From JANNAT01 sp031422555 (GTDB taxonomy: Bacteria > Pseudomonadota > Alphaproteobacteria > Rhodobacterales > Rhodobacteraceae): a stretch of DNA of 64,000 bases. Each line of letters opens with the position of its first letter. Position 1 is the stretch's first letter. This document shows, one piece after another, positions 17,045 to 24,629 of this stretch. A program made the position numbers and the translations under genes. Location of the stretch: positions 38,893-102,892 of the forward strand of contig JANPLZ010000120.1 in NCBI GenBank assembly GCA_031422555.1. The letters run 5' to 3'. The notes under the pieces were generated by a model. The model had not been told where the DNA came from. It ran no database searches and worked only from the letters and a program-made list of their open reading frames with translations.

Positions 17045-17172
17045 TTGTCAGATCGGTCCTTTCGCGGTATCATTCACCATTAGGCGCGAACTGCGGCATT
17101 ATTTTGGCCAGCGTTTCAGCAGTATGCGCAGCGATTTTCCCGTTGAGCCATTCAATTTTCAGGAGATGTTAG

Positions 17173-17838
17173 ATGTCGATCGCCGCAATCATCCAATCGC
17201 GAACCAATGCGCTGATCCGGGCCTTTGTGCATGATGCTGTGCCGCCGTTGGTTGAGGTGGATGATGTCACTGCCTTGGCAGGATTGACCAGCAGTTTGGA
17301 CGAGTTTGCCGAGGCTGGCCTTGGTGCGGCCGGGTTGAACCGACGATCAACGACCAATGTTGTTTTGGTGGCCGCCGCAGGCGGGGCGGCGGACAGGGCA
17401 TCGGTCTGGGTGCGGGCCGAATATACCGGATACCGCGCGGCCTATGCGGCGTTTGTCAGCAAGATGTATAATATGACGGTCACCACTGCGGATTTGCAAG
17501 CCTATGATGTTGATCACCTTTTGAACCGCGCGCGGGCGGGCAACGGTAATACGCTGTTGCGGATCGAAGCGGCTCCTTTGGGGATCAATCGCCAATGGGG
17601 ATCGGTATTGGAAAAGTTGGCGACGCAATCCAATGTGGCGGGAAACCAACGCACACGGCGGTTGATGAGCTATCTGATCGCCGCAAAAGTTGCGGGCTTT
17701 GCCCCGCCTGCAACGCTGCAAGACCCTATCAGCCGTGGGCGGTTGGCGCGGGAATTGGCCAGTTTGGGAATTTCACTGAAAGAGGCGCAAGACGGATTGG
17801 ACAACCTGTTGGGCCACATCGCCCGCAATTTGCGCTAG
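17173..17838 (+). CDS. Unrecognised protein, possibly nucleic-acid or toxin related
   Basis: 221 residues with a good ribosome-binding site (AGGAG, 7-bp spacer). No signal peptide or membrane segment. The middle carries AYDVDHLLNRARAGNGNTLLRIEAAPLGINRQWG, with conserved-looking DVDH, NR and INR spacing that reminds me of small C-terminal domains in secreted toxins, but I cannot name a family. The C terminus is helical and basic. Its stop overlaps that of glcF by a few bases (convergent). No obvious partner or immunity gene is beside it. Confidence 0.7.
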   Translation: MSIAAIIQSRTNALIRAFVHDAVPPLVEVDDVTALAGLTSSLDEFAEAGLGAAGLNRRSTTNVVLVAAAGGAADRASVWVRAEYTGYRAAYAAFVSKMYNMTVTTADLQAYDVDHLLNRARAGNGNTLLRIEAAPLGINRQWGSVLEKLATQSNVAGNQRTRRLMSYLIAAKVAGFAPPATLQDPISRGRLARELASLGISLKEAQDGLDNLLGHIARNLR

Positions 17839-19115
17839 GCCTGCCCCAAACCCCTTGGGCGCGGCCCTCCCGTTGCCCAGTCCAGCAATTCCACCGTATG
17901 CACCACCGGCACCCCGGTGCCTGACCCGATCTGCATCATGCAACCGATGTTTCCCGCGGCGATGATGTCGGGCGATTTGGCCATCAAACTCTGCACTTTG
18001 CGCGCCTTCAGTTGCGCCGAAATCTCGGGTTGCAACAGGTTATAGGTGCCCGCCGATCCACAGCACAAATGGCTGTCGGCGGGTTCCACCACACTGAACC
18101 CGACGCGTTTCAACAGATCTTTCGGCGCTGATTTGATCTGCTGGCCATGCTGCAACGAACAGGCCGCGTGATAGGCCACCCGCAGGCCCTTTGGTGCGCC
18201 TTCGGGCAGGCCAAGCTGGATCAAGACCTCGCTGATATCCTTGGCCAATCCGGCCACCACCGCAGCGCCGGTATCGTCGGGCAGCAGATGGCCATAGTCC
18301 TTGACAGTTGTGCCGCAACCGCTGGTGTTGATCACGATGGCATCAAGCCCAGCGCCGTTCACCTCGGCCATAAAGGCAGCAATATTGGTGCGGGCGGCGG
18401 TGTGGCTGTCCTCTGTGCGGCCCATGTGGTGGGTCAGCGCACCGCAACAGCCCATGCCGCGTGGCACCACCACTTCACAGCCCAAACGGCGCAAAAGCCG
18501 GATCGTGGCATCGTTGATGTCGGTGTTCAGTGCTTTTTGCGCACAGCCGGTCATAAGCGCCACCCGCATCCGCCGCGCGCCCGTGGCGGCAAAGGTTTGC
18601 GGATCATCATTGCGCGACACCGGCGGGATCACCTTGGGGGCCATCGCCACCATCGCGCGCAGCCGCGCATCGGGCAGCAGCCGCGCAAAGGGTCGCGCCA
18701 ATTTTGCACCAAACAGCGCTAGGCGGAACAGCGTTGGCTGTGGGATGACTTTGGCCAGCACCCAGCGCAAAGCGCGGTCTGACAGCGGGCGCTTATAGGT
18801 TTTCTCGATATACCCCCGCGCCTGATCGATCAAATGCATGTAATCCACCCCCGATGGGCAGGTGGTGACACAGGCCAGACATGACAGGCAGCGATCAATG
18901 TGTTTTACGGTTTTGGCATCGGCCGGTCGGCCTGTTTCCAACATTTCTTTGATCAGATAAATCCGCCCGCGCGGGCTGTCCAATTCATCGCCCAACACTT
19001 GGTATGTCGGGCAAGTGGCGGTGCAAAATCCGCAGTGCACACAGGTGCGCAGGATTTTATTGGCCTCGGCAAGGTCGGGGTCGCGCAACTGATCGGCGGT
19101 GAAATTCGTTTGCAT
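17835..19115 (-). CDS. glcF: Glycolate oxidase iron-sulfur subunit
   Basis: 426 residues. Two [4Fe-4S] ferredoxin motifs occur near the N terminus, CVHCGFCTATCPTYQ and CLSCLACVTTCPSG, followed by two CCG-type cysteine-rich domains (GCCGALTHH, CCGSAGTY), as in GlcF and heterodisulfide-reductase subunits. It passes electrons from the FAD subunits to the quinone pool during glycolate oxidation to glyoxylate. It begins 3 bp after the glcE stop and is the last gene of glcD-glcE-glcF. Confidence 0.95.
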   Translation of the reverse strand: MQTNFTADQLRDPDLAEANKILRTCVHCGFCTATCPTYQVLGDELDSPRGRIYLIKEMLETGRPADAKTVKHIDRCLSCLACVTTCPSGVDYMHLIDQARGYIEKTYKRPLSDRALRWVLAKVIPQPTLFRLALFGAKLARPFARLLPDARLRAMVAMAPKVIPPVSRNDDPQTFAATGARRMRVALMTGCAQKALNTDINDATIRLLRRLGCEVVVPRGMGCCGALTHHMGRTEDSHTAARTNIAAFMAEVNGAGLDAIVINTSGCGTTVKDYGHLLPDDTGAAVVAGLAKDISEVLIQLGLPEGAPKGLRVAYHAACSLQHGQQIKSAPKDLLKRVGFSVVEPADSHLCCGSAGTYNLLQPEISAQLKARKVQSLMAKSPDIIAAGNIGCMMQIGSGTGVPVVHTVELLDWATGGPRPRGLGQA

Positions 19116-19118
19116 CGC

Positions 19119-20216
19119 CTATCCCATCAAGCCTTGGTTCAGTATGTGGCGCGGATCGAACTTGGCGCGCAAGGCTTCGGTCAGGGCGGCCACACCCGGG
19201 GCCTCGGGCGGGAAAGTGGGCACCGCGGGCATTCCCGCCATCGGGCGCACAAGGGTTGCGTGGCCCGCCGCACCGACCGCACGGCGCACGGTATTTGCGC
19301 CGCCACCCGGCACCAACAGCCAGATCAACCCACCGCCCCAATCATAAATCGCCTGATCCTGCAGGCCCAGATCGGTGGCGATGCGCAGCGCCTCTGTTGG
19401 TTTCACCGACAGCCGCCACACCGCGCCGTCCTGCCCCGCGAAAGGCGTCACGTCGCGGATATCGCGCCAAAGGGCGGCGCTGTGTTCGCCTTGCAGGTCG
19501 CGCCATTCGCCGCCCAAAACCTTGATCAGCGCGGCGCAGCGGTAGGCCACCGACCCGGCCATGCCTTCGACGCGCAGCAACGCCTGTCCGCCTGCATAGG
19601 CCGCACCCGAAATATCAAACGGTGATCCCAAAGCCGCCTGCAGCGCCGCAAGGCCCGCCGCCGTGTCGCGTGGCGCGCAAAGTGTCACTTCGGCTTCGGG
19701 CAGGGCCTGCACTTTGAAGCTGACCTCGGACAGCACCCCCAAAGTGCCGTAACTGCCCGCCATCAGCTTGACCAGATCATAGCCGGTGACATTCTTCATC
19801 ACCCGCCCGCCGTTTTTGACCAAGTTTCCCGCCCCATCAACAAAGCGCACCCCCAAGAGTGCGTCGCGGCAGGCCCCCACTTGCACCCGGCGCGAGCCGC
19901 TGGCGTTTGCCGCCACAATACCACCAAGGGTTGATGCCCCCGAGCGCGCCAAAAGCCGCCGCAAATCCGGGGGATCAAAGGCCAGACGCTGGCGTTCCGC
20001 TGCCAAGACCGCGTCAATGTCAGCCAAGGGAGTGCCCGCCTGCGCCACCAGCGTCAAGGCGCCCGGCTCATACATCACCACGCCCGACAGCGCGCTGATG
20101 TCCAGTGGATCGCCTGGACACTGGCCAAGGGCCCGTGTGCCGCCGCCCTGAATGACCATGGGTTGCCGCGCTGCCAATATCGTCTCGCGCAGCTCTGTCT
20201 CAGTCGTCGGACGCAT
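19119..20216 (-). CDS. glcE: Glycolate oxidase FAD-binding subunit
   Basis: 365 residues with a PCMH-type FAD-binding domain: VIQGGGTRALG near the N terminus, STLGGIVAANASGSRRVQVG, KNVTGYDLVKLMAGSYGTLG and a C-terminal HILNQGLMG. GlcE forms the glycolate oxidase complex with GlcD and GlcF at the inner membrane. A dispersed repeat sits in the 67-bp gap between glcD and glcE, which could partly uncouple their expression. Confidence 0.95.
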   Translation of the reverse strand: MRPTTETELRETILAARQPMVIQGGGTRALGQCPGDPLDISALSGVVMYEPGALTLVAQAGTPLADIDAVLAAERQRLAFDPPDLRRLLARSGASTLGGIVAANASGSRRVQVGACRDALLGVRFVDGAGNLVKNGGRVMKNVTGYDLVKLMAGSYGTLGVLSEVSFKVQALPEAEVTLCAPRDTAAGLAALQAALGSPFDISGAAYAGGQALLRVEGMAGSVAYRCAALIKVLGGEWRDLQGEHSAALWRDIRDVTPFAGQDGAVWRLSVKPTEALRIATDLGLQDQAIYDWGGGLIWLLVPGGGANTVRRAVGAAGHATLVRPMAGMPAVPTFPPEAPGVAALTEALRAKFDPRHILNQGLMG

Positions 20217-20225
20217 TTCTGTTCA

Positions 20226-20276
20226 CTTTTTCTGTTCAAAAATATCCTCGGGGGTCCGGCGGCAGACAGCCCCCGA
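20226..20276. repeat. Dispersed intergenic repeat, copy B (reverse orientation, inside glc operon)
   Basis: Read on the minus strand: GGGGGCTGTCTGCCG, then CCGGACCCCCGAGGATATTT and TTGAACAG. It matches copies A and C but sits between two genes of the same operon. Confidence 0.8.
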
Positions 20277-20283
20277 TGATCCA

Positions 20284-21717
20284 TCACATGCCTCGCCGAT
20301 CCGCCGAGACGCCCAGTGGAAACACTTTGGCCGGGTTCAACAACCATTTGGGATCAAAAACATCCTTCACCCGCATTTGCGCCTCCATATCCGCCGCCGT
20401 AAACTGCACCGACATCAAATCCCGCTTTTCGATGCCAACGCCATGTTCGCCGGTCAGACAGCCACCGACTTCGACGCAAAGTTTCAAAATCTCGGCCCCA
20501 AACGTCTCACACAGTTCCAGATCACCGGGTTTGTTGGCGTCATACAAAATCAACGGGTGCATATTGCCGTCGCCTGCGTGAAAGACATTGCCGACATCAA
20601 GTCCGAACTCGACGCTCATCTCGGCAATGCGGCGCAGCACCAAAGGCAGGGCTGACACCGGGATCGTGCCATCAAGGCACATGTAATCGTTGATCTGCCC
20701 CATTGCACCAAAGGCCGACTTGCGGCCCAGCCAGATGCGCTTGGCTTGATCGTCATCGGCGGCCTCGCGGAATTCAACCGGGTTGTGGCGCATTGCGATG
20801 GCTTTGATCCGCGACAATTGTTCAGTGATTTCGGGATCGCTGCCTTCGACTTCGATGATCAAAAGCGCCTCGCAATCGGGGTATCCGGCATGGGCAAATG
20901 CTTCGGTTGCGCGAATACAGGGGCGGTCCATGAATTCGATTGCCACCGGCAGAATTCCTGCCTTGATGATGTCGGTCACGCAGGCGCCCGCCACTTCGCT
21001 GCTGTCAAAGCCGATCAACGCCGGGCGCGCGCCTTCGGGTTTTGGCAAAATCCGCAGCGTGGCCTCGGTGACCACCCCAAGCTGCCCTTCCGAACCACAA
21101 ATCACCCCCAGAAGATCAAGCCCGCCCGCATCCATCCACGGCCCGCCGATCTGCACGATGGTGCCATCCATCTGAACCAATGTGACGCCCAGCAGATTGT
21201 TCGTCGTCACCCCGTATTTCAGGCAATGCGCGCCGCCCGAATTCATCGCGATATTGCCAGCGATGGCGCAGGCCAACTGGCTGGAAGGATCGGGTGCATA
21301 GAAAAATCCATCCTCCTCCACAGCGCCGGTGACGCTGAGGTTGGTGCGCCCGGATTGCACCCGCACATAGCGGTTGGCATAATCGGTTTCCAACACGCCA
21401 TTCATCCGGGCCACGCCCAAAATCACGCAGTCTGCGGTAGGCAACGCGCCACCCGCCAGCGACGTGCCCGACCCACGCGGCACCACAGGCACCCCCATGT
21501 CGTTGCAGGCCCGCAAAACGGCGGCCACTTCGGCCGTGCTGCGCGGCAAAACGGCAGCCAGCGGCGCACAGCGATAGGCCGACAGCGCGTCACATTCATA
21601 GGCCCGGGTTTCCAGCGGGTCAAAGATGACAGCATCTGCCGGCAGCAGCGTCAGCAGCCGGGCGACAATGATGTCTTTGCGCGACAGAATCGCGGCGTTT
21701 GGAATTGGCATATCCAT
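20284..21717 (-). CDS. glcD: Glycolate oxidase subunit GlcD
   Basis: 477 residues from the ATG at 21717; an upstream in-frame ATG at 21762 would place the coding region through the operator dyad and is rejected. The FAD-linked oxidase domain shows VVPRGSGTSLAGGALP, YAPDPSSQLACAIAGNIAMN, GVICGSEGQLGVVTEATLRI, and a C-terminal HAGDGNMHPLIL and LTGEHGVGIEKRD. It is the catalytic flavin subunit that converts glycolate to glyoxylate. Confidence 0.95.
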   Translation of the reverse strand: MDMPIPNAAILSRKDIIVARLLTLLPADAVIFDPLETRAYECDALSAYRCAPLAAVLPRSTAEVAAVLRACNDMGVPVVPRGSGTSLAGGALPTADCVILGVARMNGVLETDYANRYVRVQSGRTNLSVTGAVEEDGFFYAPDPSSQLACAIAGNIAMNSGGAHCLKYGVTTNNLLGVTLVQMDGTIVQIGGPWMDAGGLDLLGVICGSEGQLGVVTEATLRILPKPEGARPALIGFDSSEVAGACVTDIIKAGILPVAIEFMDRPCIRATEAFAHAGYPDCEALLIIEVEGSDPEITEQLSRIKAIAMRHNPVEFREAADDDQAKRIWLGRKSAFGAMGQINDYMCLDGTIPVSALPLVLRRIAEMSVEFGLDVGNVFHAGDGNMHPLILYDANKPGDLELCETFGAEILKLCVEVGGCLTGEHGVGIEKRDLMSVQFTAADMEAQMRVKDVFDPKWLLNPAKVFPLGVSADRRGM

Positions 21718-21732
21718 GGCGAACCCCTGTAT

Positions 21733-21753
21733 TTGGTAATAAATTATAACCAA
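21733..21753. promoter_or_regulatory. Candidate GntR-type operator upstream of glcD
   Basis: TTGGTAATAA - A - TTATAACCAA, a 21-bp dyad with one mismatched pair, 15 bp before the glcD start in an AT-rich patch. TTGGT...ACCAA arms are typical of FadR/PdhR/GlcC-family regulators. Confidence 0.6.
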
Positions 21754-21880
21754 TATTGGCAATTTGCAAGCTGCACTTATTCTTCCGCACCTTTTTCAGC
21801 CGATCACGCGGCCTACCGGCACGGCGGGGCAAACCGAACTTTCGCTTTTCATACCTGACATCTGGCCCTAATTTGCGCGA

Positions 21881-22573
21881 ATGGAAACACTTCTGCGATT
21901 TGGCCCCTTTGGGCTGCCCGACGCGATTGCTTTGGCGATCACCCTGCTGACATGGCTGATCATTGGCTGGTTCGTCGAGCATCCGCCCAAAAGCCGCCCG
22001 TCGGTCAGTTTGCTGATGCAAACCTATCGGCGCGAATGGATGGTGCAGTTTGTCAGCCGCGATCCGCGCATTTTCGACGGCGCAATGATCGACAATCTGC
22101 GGCAAGGCACGGCGTTTTTTGCCAGCACCTCGATCATCGCCATTGGCGGCGGCGTGGCACTGATGGGCAATCCGACAGTCTTGGTGGGTTTGGCGCGCGA
22201 CTTGACCTTGCCCGCCGATGCCACCGGGTTTCAATTGCGCGTGCTGTTGGTGATCAGCTTTTTGGCGAATGCGCTGCTGAAATTCATCTGGTCGAACCGG
22301 CTGTTTGGCTATTGCGCCATTATGATGGCGTCGGCCCCAAACGATCCGGCTGATCCTTTAGCGCTGCACCGCGCGGGTCAAGCTGCCGAGATCAACATCA
22401 CCGCCGCCCGCAGTTTCAACCGTGGCCTGCATTCGATTTACTTTGCGCTGGGCTCGCTGGCGTGGCTGCTTGGACCCTATGCCTTGGTCGCGGCCACGGC
22501 AGTGACGGCTGTGTTGCTGGTGCGCCGCGAATTTGCATCGGCCTCGCGCCAGATCATTCTGCGCGGCGTTTGA
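21881..22573 (+). CDS. DUF599 membrane protein
   Basis: 230 residues with four probable membrane helices (around residues 15-33, 80-100, 120-140 and 190-215). The family-typical pattern of a cytoplasmic loop with RREWMVQFVSRDPRIFDGAMIDNLRQGTAFFASTSI, followed by helices, identifies DUF599. The role is unknown. Its 3' end overlaps the convergent vWA gene by 20 bp. It shares its upstream region with glcD, but nothing ties the two functionally. Confidence 0.85.
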   Translation: METLLRFGPFGLPDAIALAITLLTWLIIGWFVEHPPKSRPSVSLLMQTYRREWMVQFVSRDPRIFDGAMIDNLRQGTAFFASTSIIAIGGGVALMGNPTVLVGLARDLTLPADATGFQLRVLLVISFLANALLKFIWSNRLFGYCAIMMASAPNDPADPLALHRAGQAAEINITAARSFNRGLHSIYFALGSLAWLLGPYALVAATAVTAVLLVRREFASASRQIILRGV

Positions 22574-24629
22574 CCCTGCGGCCTTCGACCAACCAGGCCA
22601 TCACCGCAAGTGCTGCTGCAACCAACAGCAACAGCCAGCCCGGCACCAATGCCGCCACCCGCAAATCCTGAGTCACAAACGCCCCGCGCGGGGTGACGCC
22701 GATCCAGCCGCGCCCCACCGCAGGGCGGCCGATCCGCACCGCCCGCAAATCCGGTGTGCCAGCTTCCAGCGGCAAAATGCCCCCCAGCATCGGCGCGACG
22801 ATGGGTTCAAGGCCCACCCCGCTGGCAATCGTTTCGACAAATTCGCGCGGCGCGGGCGGGCCGACAGCCACAACCCGCACAAGATCATCCTGCGCCAGCC
22901 GATACAGGCCCAGCATCGGCGCCTTCCAATCAATGGCAAAACGGCCCGGCGACAGTTCGGGCAGTTGCAACACCACCGCCGCGCCATCCGGCCCGGTGAC
23001 CGTCAAATCGCCGGGTGGCGCATCGGCGATTGACCGCCGGGTGATGGTCAGCACATCGTCTTTTGCAACTGCCGTCAGGGTTTCTTCTTCAAGCTCCGGC
23101 TCTTTCAGCATCCAATGCGCAAGGCGGCGCAGCAATTCCAACTGCGGGCCGCCACCTTCGTAGCCGCGCCCCCACAGCCACGCCTGATCGGACGCCAGCA
23201 CCGCGACGCGGCCTTGCTCCACCCGGTCAAGCACCAGCAAAGGTTTGTCTTGTGGTCCCGACATCACCACTTGGCCGCGCAAGGGGATCACATCAATCAA
23301 GCGAAACCACCGCCCCCAGCCGCCGGTAGGCGCAAGTTTGTCCAGACCTTCGGTGACCGGGTGTTTGCGGCCCAGATCGGTCAGCGTGGGCTTATAGCCT
23401 TCCTCGATCACCTGACTGGTCGGTTCAACCGGCAAGATTTCCGCAAGAGGCGAGCGCCAAAGACTGTCAACCGCCCCGAATTCCGGGCCAGCCGCAACCA
23501 GAACGGTGCCACCCTCTTTGACATATTGCACCACGTTATCAATGTATTCCATCGGCAAAATGCCCCGCATGCGGTAGCGATCAAAGATGATCAGATCAAA
23601 TTCCTTAATCTTTTCCACAAACAATTCGCGGGTCGGAAAGGCGATCAGCGACAATTCTTCCACCGGCACGCCGTCTTCCTTTTCGGGCGGGCGCAGAATG
23701 GTGAAATGCACCAGATCAACCGATGGGTCCGATTTCAGCAAATTGCGCCACACCCGTTCGCCGGTGTGCGGCTCGCCCGAAACCAAAAGCACGCGCAGGC
23801 GGTCGCGCACGCCGTTGATCGACACCACGGCGGCATTGTTGCGATCGGTCAATTCGCCGTCCACGGGCAGGACGGCAAACTGCAACACGTTCATGCCGCC
23901 ATGCGGCAGCGTTACCGGCAGTTCCAGGTCTTCGTTCAGCGGCACGGTGTAGGTGACCGGCTCTTCGGCATCGACGGTGATGGTAAGATCAACTTCGGGG
24001 CCAATATCGCTGGGCACCGCCCCTTGATCTTCGATCTTCAGCTTTAGCAGGGTTTCCTCACCCAAAATCGCAAAGGCCGGGGCGTCGGTGATCACCAGAC
24101 GGCGATCCCAATCTGCCGCGCGGCCCGCCAGCAGCACATGCAAAGGGGCGGGCAGGGCGGGGGCAAGACCCAGATCATGCACCTGGCCATCGGTGATCAG
24201 AATGGTTGCGGCAATGCGCGCGCGTGGCTCTTCGGCCATCGCCTGCGAAAGCGCTGTCATCGCCAGCGAACCCGCATCATCCGCCCCATCGCCAAAGCGC
24301 ACGACGCGCAGTTCGGTATTGGCCAAAGCCGCCACTTTGGCGGTAAGGTCTGCAACGGCTGCGTCAGATTGGGCTTTCCGGTCAGACAGCCCCATGCTGC
24401 TGCTTTCATCGACCACCAGAATGATGATGTCCGTCAAGGGCTTGCGATCTTCTTCTTGCAACGACGGATTGATCAGCGCCAATCCCAGCGCGGCAAAAGC
24501 CAAGCCGCGCAACGGCCAGCCGCGCAAGCCGCGCCACAGGGCGAATGCCACCATGATGACGGCGATGGCGGCCAGCGCCCAAATCACCGGCATTGGCACC
24601 AATGGATCAAAAACGACGGTGCGGTTCAT
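22554..24629 (-). CDS. Membrane protein with degenerate vWA and GATase1-like domains
   Basis: 691 residues. Two N-terminal transmembrane helices are followed by a vWA-like segment, IIILVVDESSSMGLS near residue 70, retaining Asp-x-Ser-x-Ser only approximately (DESSS). A glutamine-amidotransferase-like fold comes later (FDLIIFDRYRMRGILP, VQYVKEGGTVLVAAGPEFGA) without an evident catalytic Cys, and a C-terminal helix closes the protein. It is the last gene of the MoxR/DUF58/DUF4159 cluster, overlapping the previous gene by 4 bp. The domains probably face the periplasm. The function is unknown. Confidence 0.8.
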   Translation of the reverse strand: MNRTVVFDPLVPMPVIWALAAIAVIMVAFALWRGLRGWPLRGLAFAALGLALINPSLQEEDRKPLTDIIILVVDESSSMGLSDRKAQSDAAVADLTAKVAALANTELRVVRFGDGADDAGSLAMTALSQAMAEEPRARIAATILITDGQVHDLGLAPALPAPLHVLLAGRAADWDRRLVITDAPAFAILGEETLLKLKIEDQGAVPSDIGPEVDLTITVDAEEPVTYTVPLNEDLELPVTLPHGGMNVLQFAVLPVDGELTDRNNAAVVSINGVRDRLRVLLVSGEPHTGERVWRNLLKSDPSVDLVHFTILRPPEKEDGVPVEELSLIAFPTRELFVEKIKEFDLIIFDRYRMRGILPMEYIDNVVQYVKEGGTVLVAAGPEFGAVDSLWRSPLAEILPVEPTSQVIEEGYKPTLTDLGRKHPVTEGLDKLAPTGGWGRWFRLIDVIPLRGQVVMSGPQDKPLLVLDRVEQGRVAVLASDQAWLWGRGYEGGGPQLELLRRLAHWMLKEPELEEETLTAVAKDDVLTITRRSIADAPPGDLTVTGPDGAAVVLQLPELSPGRFAIDWKAPMLGLYRLAQDDLVRVVAVGPPAPREFVETIASGVGLEPIVAPMLGGILPLEAGTPDLRAVRIGRPAVGRGWIGVTPRGAFVTQDLRVAALVPGWLLLLVAAALAVMAWLVEGRRVKRRAE

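Noticed and set aside
20746..21858. 370-codon plus-strand frame over glcD
   Set aside because: Antisense to conserved FAD-binding motifs; composition is that of a shadow frame.
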